From positions 3,100,001 through 3,164,000 of the forward strand of contig CAVXME010000001.1 in the NCBI GenBank assembly GCA_963762965.1: DNA of 64,000 nucleotides. Direction: 5' to 3'. The notes under the pieces are model-generated. The model did no database searches and was not told where the DNA came from. It worked only from the letters and a program-made list of their open reading frames with translations. This stretch comes from DATBAX01 sp963762965 (GTDB lineage Bacteria; Acidobacteriota; Terriglobia; Terriglobales; Acidobacteriaceae). A program made the position numbers and the translations under genes. The first letter of the stretch is position 1. The number at the start of each line of letters is the position of its first letter. Shown here piece after piece: positions 7,273 to 15,408 of this stretch.

Positions 7273-9207
7273 CTACCGCGCCGGAACCACCGGCAGATCG
7301 ATGAAACTGGCTGCGCCAAGCTGATGGTAAATCCGCTGCGTGGCTTTTACGTAGTCGTCCGGCTTGGCGAAGAAAATGTTAGGCACGAAAGTCTGCGGAT
7401 TGCGGTCATAGAGCGGGAATAATGTGGACTGTATTTGCACCATGATCCGATGTCCGGGCAGGAACACGTGGTCCGCATTCGGCAATGTGAACTTGTAGGT
7501 CAGCGGCGTGTTGGCGGCAATCGGTTTCGGAGTCTCGAAGCTTTCCCGGTACCGTCCCCTAAAAATGTCGATGGCGATGCCTAGTTCGTAGCCGCCCATT
7601 TCCGGCTGGCTCGGGACTTCATCCGGAAAGACGTCAATCAATTTCACCGCCCAGTCGCTATCGGTGCCACTGGTCGAGGCGACGAGGTTGACGACCGGCG
7701 CGCCACTGATGCGCACGGGCTCAGTCAGCACTGGCGTGGAATAGGTGAGCACATCGGGACGTCCGTCCACGAAGCGTTGGTCGGTGACCAGCCAACGCGT
7801 CCATGCCGGATGGTCCGCGAAGACCACGGGCCGCGGCAAGTACGGCACCGGCTTGGCCGGGTCGGAAACGTACTCGTCATAGGCGGATGAGCTCTTGCCA
7901 TCCGCCGGCGCGGTGAAGGACAGGCCAAAACCCGCCGTCAGATAGAGCGGTTTAGATTTCTCCGCGCACCCCGTCTCACAGGCCAGCGGCCAGGATTTCA
8001 GGCGGTCCCAGTGGTTCTCGCCAGTGTTGTACACGAGCACCGGAGGCGTGTCGGCCGTGGGTGCGCCGTCTTTCAGATACTGATCGAAGAACGGCTTCAG
8101 TACGTCACGGCGAAATTGCAGCGCGGTGTCGCCGTTTAACTTCAGCGGGCCCATCGAAGACGCCTCGTAGTTCACCCCGCTATGCCGCCATGGGCCCATC
8201 ACCAGAAAATTCATGTTGTTCGCGGTATCTTTGGGTTCTACCGCCTGATAACTGTGATTGGCGCCCCACATGTCTTCCTGGTCCCATAAACCCTGAATCC
8301 ACATGGTCGGGACTTTCAACGGCTGGGCCGCCATGACTTTGTCGAGAGCCTGCCCCTGCCAGAATGCGTCGTATGCGGGATGCTCACTGACCTTGCGCCA
8401 CCAGGGGAGCTGATCGAGGCCCGCGGCTTTGGCGAAGTCTCCCGCCGAGCCGGCGCGCAGGAAGTTCGTGTAATCGTCGTAGCCCTGGCGGGGAATGTTT
8501 TTGCCTTCGCCTTTCAGCGTGGTCTGATCGGTGAAGTAGTCAAAGTTGGTCTGCCGATAGGCTCCGAAGTGAAACCAATCGTCGCCCATCCAGCCATCCA
8601 CCATGGGGCTCATGGGTGCGGCAACCTTCAATGCCGGATGCGGATTGACCAGCGCCATGACCACGGTGAAGCCTTCATAGGAACTCCCGAGCATGCCCAC
8701 CTTGCCGTTCGACTCGGGGACGTTCTTCACCAGCCAGTCGATGGTGTCGTAGGCGTCTGTGGAGTGGTCGGTGTGGGTCGAATTCAATGGGCCAATCAGC
8801 GGGCGAGTCATCAGGTAATCGCCTTCCGAGCCATATTTGCCGCGGACATCCTGAAAAACCCGGATGTAGCCATCGGACACAAACACTTCGTCGCCCTGAG
8901 GCAAGGTCGCCAGCATGTCCGGCGATACATTTCGCTCAGCGCGTTTCGCGGCGTCGTATGGCGTGCGCGTCAGGATGATGGGCGCATTCTTCGCTCCGCG
9001 CGGAATGACGATGACCGTGTAAAGCTTGACGCCGTCGCGCATGGGAATCATGACGACGCGCTTCACGTAATCATAGGATGCGGTCGCTGGCTCATACTTC
9101 GGGGGGATGTCCGGGGTGAGCGGGGAAGTCTGTGCATGCATTCCTGGCGTGAACGTAAGAAGAATCGCAGCGAACGTTGAGTAACGGAATGACGAACCCC
9201 AGATCAT
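7273..9207 (-). CDS. CocE/NonD-family secreted hydrolase (peptidase S15-like)
   Basis: The 644-residue product has a signal peptide ending near GMHAQ and an alpha/beta-hydrolase domain with the nucleophile elbow GMLGSSYEGF. A cap domain and a C-terminal jelly-roll follow (from about residue 430, LPRPVVFADHPAW to the end). This is the layout of X-Pro dipeptidyl peptidase, cocaine esterase and alpha-amino-acid ester hydrolase. The stretch PMVDGWMGDDWFHFGAYRQ resembles the acid-rich region of amino-acid ester hydrolases that binds the substrate amino group. The ATG at 9207 has TGGAG eight bases upstream. It probably acts on peptides or amino-acid esters or amides in the periplasm. Confidence 0.85.
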   Translation of the reverse strand: MIWGSSFRYSTFAAILLTFTPGMHAQTSPLTPDIPPKYEPATASYDYVKRVVMIPMRDGVKLYTVIVIPRGAKNAPIILTRTPYDAAKRAERNVSPDMLATLPQGDEVFVSDGYIRVFQDVRGKYGSEGDYLMTRPLIGPLNSTHTDHSTDAYDTIDWLVKNVPESNGKVGMLGSSYEGFTVVMALVNPHPALKVAAPMSPMVDGWMGDDWFHFGAYRQTNFDYFTDQTTLKGEGKNIPRQGYDDYTNFLRAGSAGDFAKAAGLDQLPWWRKVSEHPAYDAFWQGQALDKVMAAQPLKVPTMWIQGLWDQEDMWGANHSYQAVEPKDTANNMNFLVMGPWRHSGVNYEASSMGPLKLNGDTALQFRRDVLKPFFDQYLKDGAPTADTPPVLVYNTGENHWDRLKSWPLACETGCAEKSKPLYLTAGFGLSFTAPADGKSSSAYDEYVSDPAKPVPYLPRPVVFADHPAWTRWLVTDQRFVDGRPDVLTYSTPVLTEPVRISGAPVVNLVASTSGTDSDWAVKLIDVFPDEVPSQPEMGGYELGIAIDIFRGRYRESFETPKPIAANTPLTYKFTLPNADHVFLPGHRIMVQIQSTLFPLYDRNPQTFVPNIFFAKPDDYVKATQRIYHQLGAASFIDLPVVPAR

Positions 9208-9321
9208 GCGAGTATCTCCAGAATGGAATGAACACAGGCTGCATGTTTCTGCGCAGCAGGGATTTCATTGTAGCGGATTGTAAATTACATAAGTGAAGCT
9301 GCGCTGAGCGAAGCCTTTCGG

Positions 9322-9327
9322 TATACT
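9322..9327 (+). promoter_or_regulatory. -10 box TATACT just before nuoI (leaderless-type)
   Basis: TATACT ends eight bases before the ATG at 9336, so transcription would start at or within a base or two of the start codon. No Shine-Dalgarno sequence lies between them. No clear -35 is seen. Confidence 0.45.
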
Positions 9328-9335
9328 AATCGGGC

Positions 9336-9866
9336 ATGCCAGTGCTCAAAGACATTGCGGCAATTGCCAAAGGGATGAGCATCACCTTCATGGAGATGTT
9401 CCAGCCGACCCAGGTGGAAAACTATCCTGACGGGAAGGGCCCGCTCAAGGGCGCCAAGTTCCAGGAACGCTTTCGGGGCGCACACGTGTTGCAGCGCGAC
9501 GAGAACGGACTGGAAAAATGTGTAGCCTGTTTTCTGTGCGCGGCCAACTGTCCCTCGAATTGCATTTATATCGAAGCCGCTGAGAATACGGATGAGAAGC
9601 GCGTCAGCGGCGCCGAGCGCTACGCCAAGGTCTACAACATCGATTACAACCGCTGCATCTTCTGCGGCTACTGCGTGGAGGCTTGCCCCACGGACGCGAT
9701 CACACACGGCCACGGCTTCGAGTTGGCGACATTCAACGCCAGTAACCTGATTTACCGCAAAGAGCAGATGCTGGCGGCCCTGCCGGCACATATGGGAGCC
9801 AACGCGGTATTCAATCAGGCAGATGCAGACACCGGGACGGCTTCGCTGCCGGTTCCCGGAATTTGA
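9336..9866 (+). CDS. nuoI: NADH-quinone oxidoreductase subunit I
   Basis: The product (176 aa) is the two-cluster ferredoxin-like subunit of complex I that carries N6a and N6b toward the quinone site. Both 4Fe-4S motifs are complete: CVACFLCAANCPSNC and CIFCGYCVEACPTD. The N-terminal TFMEMFQPTQVENYPDGKGP and YAKVYNIDYNRC are typical of NuoI. No other nuo gene is nearby on either side, which is unusual because nuoI normally sits between nuoH and nuoJ. It may complete a dispersed complex I or be a second copy. The start is supported by a -10 box directly upstream rather than by a ribosome site. Confidence 0.93.
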   Translation: MPVLKDIAAIAKGMSITFMEMFQPTQVENYPDGKGPLKGAKFQERFRGAHVLQRDENGLEKCVACFLCAANCPSNCIYIEAAENTDEKRVSGAERYAKVYNIDYNRCIFCGYCVEACPTDAITHGHGFELATFNASNLIYRKEQMLAALPAHMGANAVFNQADADTGTASLPVPGI

Positions 9867-9870
9867 GAAC

Positions 9871-10099
9871 CGTCGTTGGTCGGTCGTCGTTGGTCGTTGG
9901 CTGAACCCTCGCAACAAAACCACTGTCATCCTGAGTGAACGATCTTTGGGAACGAAGGACCTATGCATTTGCTCTCTAAGCAAAATACATAGGTCCTTCG
10001 TTGGGAGTCCTCGGCTACGCCGGGGACTCTGCTGCCTCATGATGACAAAGGGTTTGGATTTTGGCTTAGCCAACGACGAACGACCAAGGACCAACGACC
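9871..10099. repeat. Nested palindromic repeat element, about 230 bases
   Basis: The outer ends are related in inverse: GTTGGTCGTTGGCT near 9890-9902 and GCCAACGACGAACGACC at 10069-10085. Inside are a CATCCTGAG core (about 9927-9935), perfect 15-base arms AACGAAGGACCTATG (9951-9965) and CATAGGTCCTTCGTT (9988-10002), and a hairpin GAGTCCTCGGC/GCCGGGGACTC (10005-10029). It fills nearly the whole gap between the convergent nuoI and metH genes. There is no open reading frame for a transposase, so if it moves it must do so with help from elsewhere. Confidence 0.7.
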
Positions 10100-10108
10100 A
10101 TTTCCCAG

Positions 10109-12835
10109 CTATTCCGCGGGATCGTAGTTCAGGTTTTGCCCCAGCCAACGCTCGACTTCTGCCACAGTCATGCCTTTGCGTTCGTGATAATCGGTGACTT
10201 GATCGCGGTCAATTTTCCCTAGGCTGAAATATCGCGATTCGGGATGTGCGAAATAGAGGCCACTCACGCTCGAGCCGGGCCACATCGCAAACGATTCAGT
10301 GATCAGCATTCCGGTGTTTGCCTGTACATCGAGCAGCCGCCACAGCGGGCCTTTCTCGGTGTGGTCCGGGCATGCCGGATAACCCGCTGCGGGCCGGATC
10401 CCCCGATATTTTTCGTGAATGAGATCCTCAATGCTTAAGTCTTCATTGCAACCGTATCCCCATTCGCACCGCACTTGCTTGTGCAGGCATTCGGCGAAGG
10501 CTTCCGCCAAGCGATCGGCGAGGGCTTCGGCCATGATGGCGTTGTAGTCGTCGTTCTCGGCCCGATAGCGGTCGCATAGCTCTTTCAACCCGATCCCGCT
10601 GGTGACCGCGAATGCTCCGATGTGATCGGACAGCCCAGTTTCTTTGGGCGCGATGAAATCGGCGAGCGACCGGCAGGGCTCGCTGCCTTCTTTATTCGAT
10701 TGCTGGCGGAGGAAGTGGAATCGCTCGAGAACTTGTTTGCGCGAGGCGTCGGTATATAGCTCGATGTCGTCGCCCACGGCGTTCGTGGGGAAGAAGCCGT
10801 ATACGCCACGCGCTGTGATCTGGTTCTTTGCAATCATGACGTCCAGCAGAGCGTTCGCATCGGTGAAGATCTGGCGTGCCTGCTCGCCGTGTGTCTCGTG
10901 CTCAAGAATTCTCGGGTAAACGCCTTTCAACCCCCAGGTGTGAAATAACGGCGACCAGTCGATGAACTCGCGCAACGCGGCCAGAGGAAAATTGTCCAAT
11001 ACGCGCACGCCGGTGAACACGGGTGCGGGCAGGTCCTCAGCACGCCACACGATCGGAGTCCGCCGGGCGCGTGCCGTCTCTAGCGAGACGACTGCTAGCT
11101 TTGGCGCAGCGTGGGCTTTGCGGAGCGCCTCGTAGTCGGCGCGATGCTGCACGACGAATGCCGTTTTGCCTTCGTCGCTCAGAAGGCTGGTTGTCACCGG
11201 CACAGCGCGGCTGGCGTCCAGAATATGAACTACTGGCTCGCTGTAGTGCGGCGCAATCTTGACGGCGGTATGTCTGCGGCTGGTGGTGGCCCCGCCGATG
11301 AGCAACGGCAGCTTGAAACCCTGACGTTCCATCTCGCGTGCAACATGCACCATCTCGTCGAGCGACGGCGTGATCAGGCCGCTCAAGCCGATCAAATCCA
11401 CCTTCTCGGCTTTGGCGCGTTCGAGGATCTTTTCGCAGGAGACCATCACTCCCATGTCGATGACTTCGTAGTTGTTGCAGGCGAGGACCACGCCGACGAT
11501 ATTTTTGCCGATATCGTGAACATCGCCTTTGACGGTGGCCAGCAGAATTTTCCCCTGAGCTTTGACTTCTTCGCCTGCGGCAACCCTCTCAGCCTTCTCG
11601 GCTTCCATAAGTGGCGTCAAGTGCGCGACAGCTTTCTTCATCACGCGGGCAGACTTCACTACCTGGGGCAAAAACATTTTGCCGGATCCAAACAGATCGC
11701 CGACAACGCTCATGCCGGCCATCAGCGGACCTTCAATCACCAACAGTGGACGGCCGAGCTTTACGCGGGCTTCCTCGGCGTCGATTTCGATGTAGGTGTC
11801 GATGCCTTTGACCAGCGCGTGAGAAAGGCGCTCCTCGACCGTGCCGTGACGCCATTCTTCGGCTTTCTTTTCGCTGACGACCTTGCCAACGTGCTTCAGT
11901 TTCTCGCCGTAATCGACCAGGCGCTCGGTGGCCTCGGGACTTCGATTTAGCAGTACATCTTCAACCAATACTTTAAGTTCGGGTTCGATCTCTTCGTACA
12001 CTTCCAACATGCCGGCGTTCACAATGCCCATGTCCATACCGGCCGCGATGGCGTGATAAAGAAATGCGGAGTGCATGGCCTCGCGGACCTTGTCGTTGCC
12101 GCGAAAGCTGAACGAGACGTTCGACACGCCGCCGCTTACCTTGGCGTGCGGCAAGTTGGCCTTGATCCAGCGCGTGGCGTTGAAGTAGTCAACGGCGTAG
12201 TTGTTGTGCTCCTCCATGCCGGTCGCAACCGTGAGGATGTTGGGATCGAAGATGATGTCTTCGGGAGGAAAACCGACTTCGTCCACCAGGATGAGGTAGG
12301 CGCGCTCGCAGATGCGGATTTTGTCTTCGTAAGTTGCAGCCTGGCCCTGTTCATCGAAGGCCATGACGACAGTCGCTGCGCCATATTTCAGAACTTTGGC
12401 CGCGTTCCGGCGAAATTTTTCTTCGCCTTCTTTCAGCGAGATGGAATTAACGATGCCTTTGCCCTGAAGGCACTTGAGTCCGGCTTCGATGACCTCCCAT
12501 TTCGAGGAGTCCACCATGAAGGGGACTTTGGCAACTTCGGGCTCGCTGCCCAGCAACTGCAAGAAGCGCGTCATGGCCACGACGCCGTCGATCATGCCCT
12601 CGTCCATGCAGATGTCGAGGACGTTTGCGCCGTTCTCCACTTGCTGCCGGGCTACGCTGACTGCTTCTTCGTATTTGCCCGCCTTGATCAGCTTTGCGAA
12701 CTTGGGCGAACCGGCCACGTTGGTGCGCTCGCCGATCATGATGAAGACGCCGGCCTGCTGGGTGAAGGGCTGTGATCCGGAGAGGCGAAGCGGTTTCGTG
12801 TCTCTTATATGCAGACTCGACAGCCTTGGGCACAC
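10109..12835 (-). CDS. metH: Methionine synthase, folate/B12/AdoMet part (split MetH)
   Basis: These 908 residues correspond to the MetH segment after the homocysteine domain. A pterin-binding barrel begins at IMIGERTNVAGSPKF. Then come the B12 cap helices, the B12-binding Rossmann domain with the cobalt-ligating His in DVHDIGKNIVGVV, and the C-terminal AdoMet reactivation domain (RAENDDYNAIMAEALADR, GYPACPDHTEK). It methylates homocysteine using methyltetrahydrofolate, working with the separate homocysteine-binding protein encoded upstream. The GTG start at 12835 is in the same frame as that upstream gene, separated by two in-frame stops. An out-of-frame TTG at 12857 that overlaps the upstream stop is an alternative start for a short peptide only. 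Confidence 0.92.
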   Translation of the reverse strand: MCPRLSSLHIRDTKPLRLSGSQPFTQQAGVFIMIGERTNVAGSPKFAKLIKAGKYEEAVSVARQQVENGANVLDICMDEGMIDGVVAMTRFLQLLGSEPEVAKVPFMVDSSKWEVIEAGLKCLQGKGIVNSISLKEGEEKFRRNAAKVLKYGAATVVMAFDEQGQAATYEDKIRICERAYLILVDEVGFPPEDIIFDPNILTVATGMEEHNNYAVDYFNATRWIKANLPHAKVSGGVSNVSFSFRGNDKVREAMHSAFLYHAIAAGMDMGIVNAGMLEVYEEIEPELKVLVEDVLLNRSPEATERLVDYGEKLKHVGKVVSEKKAEEWRHGTVEERLSHALVKGIDTYIEIDAEEARVKLGRPLLVIEGPLMAGMSVVGDLFGSGKMFLPQVVKSARVMKKAVAHLTPLMEAEKAERVAAGEEVKAQGKILLATVKGDVHDIGKNIVGVVLACNNYEVIDMGVMVSCEKILERAKAEKVDLIGLSGLITPSLDEMVHVAREMERQGFKLPLLIGGATTSRRHTAVKIAPHYSEPVVHILDASRAVPVTTSLLSDEGKTAFVVQHRADYEALRKAHAAPKLAVVSLETARARRTPIVWRAEDLPAPVFTGVRVLDNFPLAALREFIDWSPLFHTWGLKGVYPRILEHETHGEQARQIFTDANALLDVMIAKNQITARGVYGFFPTNAVGDDIELYTDASRKQVLERFHFLRQQSNKEGSEPCRSLADFIAPKETGLSDHIGAFAVTSGIGLKELCDRYRAENDDYNAIMAEALADRLAEAFAECLHKQVRCEWGYGCNEDLSIEDLIHEKYRGIRPAAGYPACPDHTEKGPLWRLLDVQANTGMLITESFAMWPGSSVSGLYFAHPESRYFSLGKIDRDQVTDYHERKGMTVAEVERWLGQNLNYDPAE

Positions 12836-12853
12836 TTATGTTTTCGGACTCGC

Positions 12854-13990
12854 TCAAGCTTTACTCTCGATCTGGTCGGCGAAGGATTCCTCGGCGTGAT
12901 CATGCCCCCATTTTCGTGGAGGTGCGCCGTCGAGCGCTTTGGCGATGGCCGCAATGTGATCGGGAGTGTTGCCGCAGCAACCGCCGGCAATATTGATCAA
13001 GCCGCCGCGCGCGAAGTCGCCAAGATAACGCGCCATGTCTTGCGGCCCCAGATCGAATCCGGTCGGCGAAAGAGGATTCGGCAAACCGGCGTTGGGATAG
13101 CAGGAGATTGCCACGTCCGCCTTCACCGAGAGCTCTTCCAGGAACGGATACATTAAGTCGGGGCCGAGAGAACAGTTGAGCCCGACCGACAGTGGTTTCA
13201 CGTGCCGCACCGCATTCCAAAACGCCTCGGTGGTCTGGGCAGAGATCATCGTCTCGCCGCCGCGACCCACTGCGGCCGAGATCATCACCGGCAACTCTTT
13301 GCTGTCTTCGTCATCATCAAACACTTCGCGAATGGCGACCAGCGCCGCTTTAGCGTTGAGCGAATCAAAGATGGTTTCGACCAGCAGCAGGTCTACGCCG
13401 CCCGCGATGAGCGCGCGCACCTGCTCAGCATAGGCGGCTTTTACCTGATCAAAGATGACCACGCGGAAGCCTGCATCGTCCGCGTCGGGCGAATTCGAAA
13501 GCGAAACCGTCAGCGGCCCGATCGCGCCCGCCACGAACCGTTGCCGCGAGGTTGCGCTCCCGACTCGATCCGCCCATTCCCGGCACTGCCGCGCCGATTG
13601 CTCATTGATGTCCCAAGCTAAGTCCTTGAGGAATGAATCCTCGATGACCTTCTGATAGAACGCAGGATCTTTTCGGCCGCCGTGCTCGCGAGGATCGTCC
13701 ACAAAAAATTCACTCTGGGTGATACTGGTGGCGCCGAAGGTGTTGGTCTCGATGATGTCCGCGCCGGCCTCCAGAAAACGGCGATGGATGTCGCCAATCA
13801 TTTCCGGTTTCGTCAACGAGAACAGGTCACCGTTGTTCAACAGGCTCTTGGCCGAGTCCTTGAAGCGCTCACCCCGGATATCCGTTTCCGTCATCCCATA
13901 GGCACGGATCGTCGTGCCCATCGCACCGTCAATGATGGCGATGCGACTGGCGAGGATCTTTTCCAGCGGATGTGGGTAAGGTCTTTTCAT
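12854..13990 (-). CDS. Methionine synthase, homocysteine-binding part (split MetH)
   Basis: The 378-residue product is the zinc/homocysteine S-methyltransferase domain of MetH. The zinc cysteines are in SVGLNCSLGPD and the GGCCGNTPDHI pair, and the barrel start IAIIDGAMGTTIRAY and GADIIETNTFG are typical. It should deliver zinc-activated homocysteine to the B12 protein encoded 18 bases downstream. In most bacteria both parts are one chain of about 1200 residues. Here a TGA and then a TAA, with six codons from the first to the second, part them in one frame. A TATAAT is seen on the minus strand at 14071-14066. I found no SAM or cobalamin riboswitch in the 240-base upstream gap. Confidence 0.92.
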   Translation of the reverse strand: MKRPYPHPLEKILASRIAIIDGAMGTTIRAYGMTETDIRGERFKDSAKSLLNNGDLFSLTKPEMIGDIHRRFLEAGADIIETNTFGATSITQSEFFVDDPREHGGRKDPAFYQKVIEDSFLKDLAWDINEQSARQCREWADRVGSATSRQRFVAGAIGPLTVSLSNSPDADDAGFRVVIFDQVKAAYAEQVRALIAGGVDLLLVETIFDSLNAKAALVAIREVFDDDEDSKELPVMISAAVGRGGETMISAQTTEAFWNAVRHVKPLSVGLNCSLGPDLMYPFLEELSVKADVAISCYPNAGLPNPLSPTGFDLGPQDMARYLGDFARGGLINIAGGCCGNTPDHIAAIAKALDGAPPRKWGHDHAEESFADQIESKA

Positions 13991-14065
13991 TTCTATCGGT
14001 TGCCTTCGCCGGCTTCGATTTATCCTTGATTTTCCAGTTTCCGTGTCAAAGTACGTCTTCTTTAG

Positions 14066-14071
14066 ATTATA
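14066..14071 (-). promoter_or_regulatory. -10 box TATAAT for the metH pair
   Basis: A perfect TATAAT on the minus strand would give a transcript starting near 14059 and a leader of about 70 bases before the ATG at 13990. No convincing -35 box is seen. Confidence 0.45.
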
Positions 14072-14230
14072 GCGATTAGTAAAAGCTCCAACTGCTGCCA
14101 GGTGGGATCACGCATGTAATTGATATGGGTTGAAGTGCTTTGAGTCTGAAAGTGCCTTTCAGAGAGGACTTTACGAGGGGCATGGTATGCTTTGTGCTGC
14201 TTTGTAATGTTGCACCAGAAGGAGACTGCC

Positions 14231-14470
14231 ATGTCCAAGAAAATGAACGATCAGGAGTTTTTTCGAGCCAACCAGTAAACGCCGCCGAGGGTTCCCCTCA
14301 GAGACTAAAGTCCGTCGCGGCTTTCCGAGTGGTTCACGGCGACAAGGAATTGTTAGAGAAACTCGGAAGGAACGACCTCTGTCCTTGCGGTTCGGGACGT
14401 AAATTTCAAGAAATGTTGTTTAGGAAGCGGGCGCTTTGACGGAGTGCTACGCGACTACTATTTCCGCTAG
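14231..14470 (+). pseudogene. Small SEC-C zinc-motif protein, two frameshifts
   Basis: A strong ribosome site (GAAGGAG) and ATG at 14231 open a frame MSKKMNDQEFF that stops at 14276. Sequence from about 14265 to 14407 makes sense one frame back, as SSQPVNAAEGSP then ELLEKLGRNDLCPCGSGRKF. After base 14407 it makes sense in the first frame again, as KKCCLGSGRFDGVLRDYYF, with stop TAG at 14468-14470. Joined, the C-terminus is a perfect SEC-C motif (CPCGSGRKFKKCC), a zinc-binding module found on SecA and many small proteins. The two shifts fall at TTTTTT (14259-14264) and TTTC (14404-14407) and cancel out. It may be a decaying gene, a pair of sequencing errors, or a gene that uses frameshifting. 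A terminator follows directly. Confidence 0.7.
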
Positions 14471-14477
14471 ACACCAA

Positions 14478-14504
14478 GAGGGGCGCTTAGGCGTCCCTCT
14501 TTTT
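14478..14504 (+). terminator. Rho-independent terminator after the SEC-C gene
   Basis: Nine-base arms GAGGGGCGC and GCGTCCCTC (one G-T pair) with loop TTAG are followed by five T. It starts seven bases past the TAG at 14470, which supports that stop as the true gene end. Confidence 0.85.
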
Positions 14505-14512
14505 AATGTCCA

Positions 14513-14938
14513 TCACCCTTCCCAGGGATTGAAAAATGTCACGCCTGTGCCAATGAGATGCTTAGTGTCCCGGGTGACCAATGTGAGGTCGAAATGAACA
14601 GCGGTGGCGGCGAGCAGGCCGTCGATGACTGGCAAAGGTGATTTCCTGGCCGCAGCGGTTCCAGTGAGCCGTCCCCAGCGGTCGGCGATAGCGAGATCAA
14701 TCGGCAAAATGCGGTCACTAAAGCGAAGCACGAGTTCGCGATCGAGCCAGGTTTCCAGCTTGACCCGTCGTGCGGCATCCGGCAGGGAAGCGATTCCCCG
14801 TCGAATTTCGCCCAGGGTCAGAACGCTCAGGTAAAGCAGCTCTTCGCCGGTGGCATCAATCCAGATTGTGACATTCGGATTGGGTTTGGGCTTCACCAAC
14901 TCGGAGATCACATTGGTATCGAGCAGGAACCCGCTCAT
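14513..14938 (-). CDS. PIN-domain toxin (VapC/FitB type)
   Basis: This 141-residue protein has the PIN ribonuclease layout: LLDTNVISELVKP with the first acidic residue, TLGEIRRGI with the Glu, and PVIDGLLAATAVHFDLTLVTRDTKHL with the last Asp residues. The acidic residues clamp Mg2+ to cut RNA, often tRNA. The gene overlaps the upstream antitoxin gene by four bases (ATGA), the usual arrangement for type II toxin-antitoxin pairs. All expected acidic residues appear intact, so it should be active when released from the antitoxin. Confidence 0.9.
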   Translation of the reverse strand: MSGFLLDTNVISELVKPKPNPNVTIWIDATGEELLYLSVLTLGEIRRGIASLPDAARRVKLETWLDRELVLRFSDRILPIDLAIADRWGRLTGTAAARKSPLPVIDGLLAATAVHFDLTLVTRDTKHLIGTGVTFFNPWEG

Positions 14939-15216
14939 AGGTCAATCTTCCGCCCGTAATCGGGTTTGCGCTCCAGATCGATGTCACTATTCACCAAGGG
15001 AGATTGGGCGAAGAACTTTACTAAGTTGCGAGGTTGACGTGCGCGTTCATGGAGCCGCTCGAATTCCTCGGCCGGCAGCACCACGACTGCCTCCTTACCC
15101 TGGCGCGTGACATATTGCGGCCCCTCCGACCGGGCACGGCGGAAAAGCTCGCTGAACTGGGCTTTGGCGGTTTGAAGCTGCCAGGGGGCGCGCGGATTGG
15201 GTTTAGGTTTGGTCAT
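14935..15216 (-). CDS. Phd/YefM-family antitoxin
   Basis: The 93-residue protein has the Phd/YefM DNA-binding fold: WQLQTAKAQFSELFRRARSEGPQYVTRQGKEAVVVLPAEEFERL. Its charged C-terminal end (LVNSDIDLERKPDYGRKIDL) is the likely toxin-neutralising tail. It would bind the PIN toxin and repress its own promoter. A promoter and a perfect palindrome lie directly upstream, which fits autoregulation. The ATG at 15216 has no obvious ribosome site. Confidence 0.9.
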   Translation of the reverse strand: MTKPKPNPRAPWQLQTAKAQFSELFRRARSEGPQYVTRQGKEAVVVLPAEEFERLHERARQPRNLVKFFAQSPLVNSDIDLERKPDYGRKIDL

Positions 15217-15223
15217 AAAACGA

Positions 15224-15236
15224 CTAGTCTGACTAG
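15224..15236. promoter_or_regulatory. Operator-like palindrome CTAGTC-T-GACTAG
   Basis: A perfect 13-base palindrome lies between the predicted transcription start (about 15236) and the antitoxin ATG (15216). Its position is where the antitoxin or toxin-antitoxin complex would block transcription. Confidence 0.6.
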
Positions 15237-15242
15237 ATTGTT

Positions 15243-15271
15243 AGTATAACGCGTTTTGCAGCGCGTTGCAA
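15243..15271 (-). promoter_or_regulatory. Promoter of the toxin-antitoxin operon
   Basis: On the minus strand, TTGCAA (15271-15266) and TATACT (15248-15243) are 17 bases apart, the optimal spacing. Transcription would start near 15236, at the edge of the 13-base palindrome. Confidence 0.6.
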
Positions 15272-15280
15272 TCCCGAAAA

Positions 15281-15322
15281 GCACAGCCCTCCCGCCAAAA
15301 CCGCGGGAAAGACGGGGCCCCC
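15281..15322. repeat. GC-rich hairpin repeat (GCCCCGTC family)
   Basis: The sequence from AGCCCTCCCGCC to CCGCGGGAAAGACGGGGC is an imperfect hairpin of the same family as 231-268. It lies between the divergent toxin-antitoxin operon and the secreted unknown protein gene. Confidence 0.55.
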
Positions 15323-15408
15323 GATTGGAATCGACGCGGGACGCATCTAACCAATTTCGGATTTGGGGTTAATTCCGAAAATCTCATCCAAAGGGAAATC
15401 GACCGAAC

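Noticed and set aside
12053..12775. A 240-codon open frame on the plus strand inside metH, and similar long frames opposite other genes (for example 25923-26546 and 32764-33555).
   Set aside because: They lie antisense to clear genes and their translations have no domain motifs; in GC-rich DNA long shadow frames are common.
12447..12857. TTG start at 12857 overlapping the homocysteine-domain stop, as the start of the second MetH protein.
   Set aside because: That frame reads MSESENISVPKAV but then leaves the MetH frame; joining it would need a frameshift, while GTG 12835 needs none.
13991..14230. Possible SAM or cobalamin riboswitch upstream of the metH pair.
   Set aside because: I looked for the conserved cores and see none; only a TATAAT on the minus strand is convincing.
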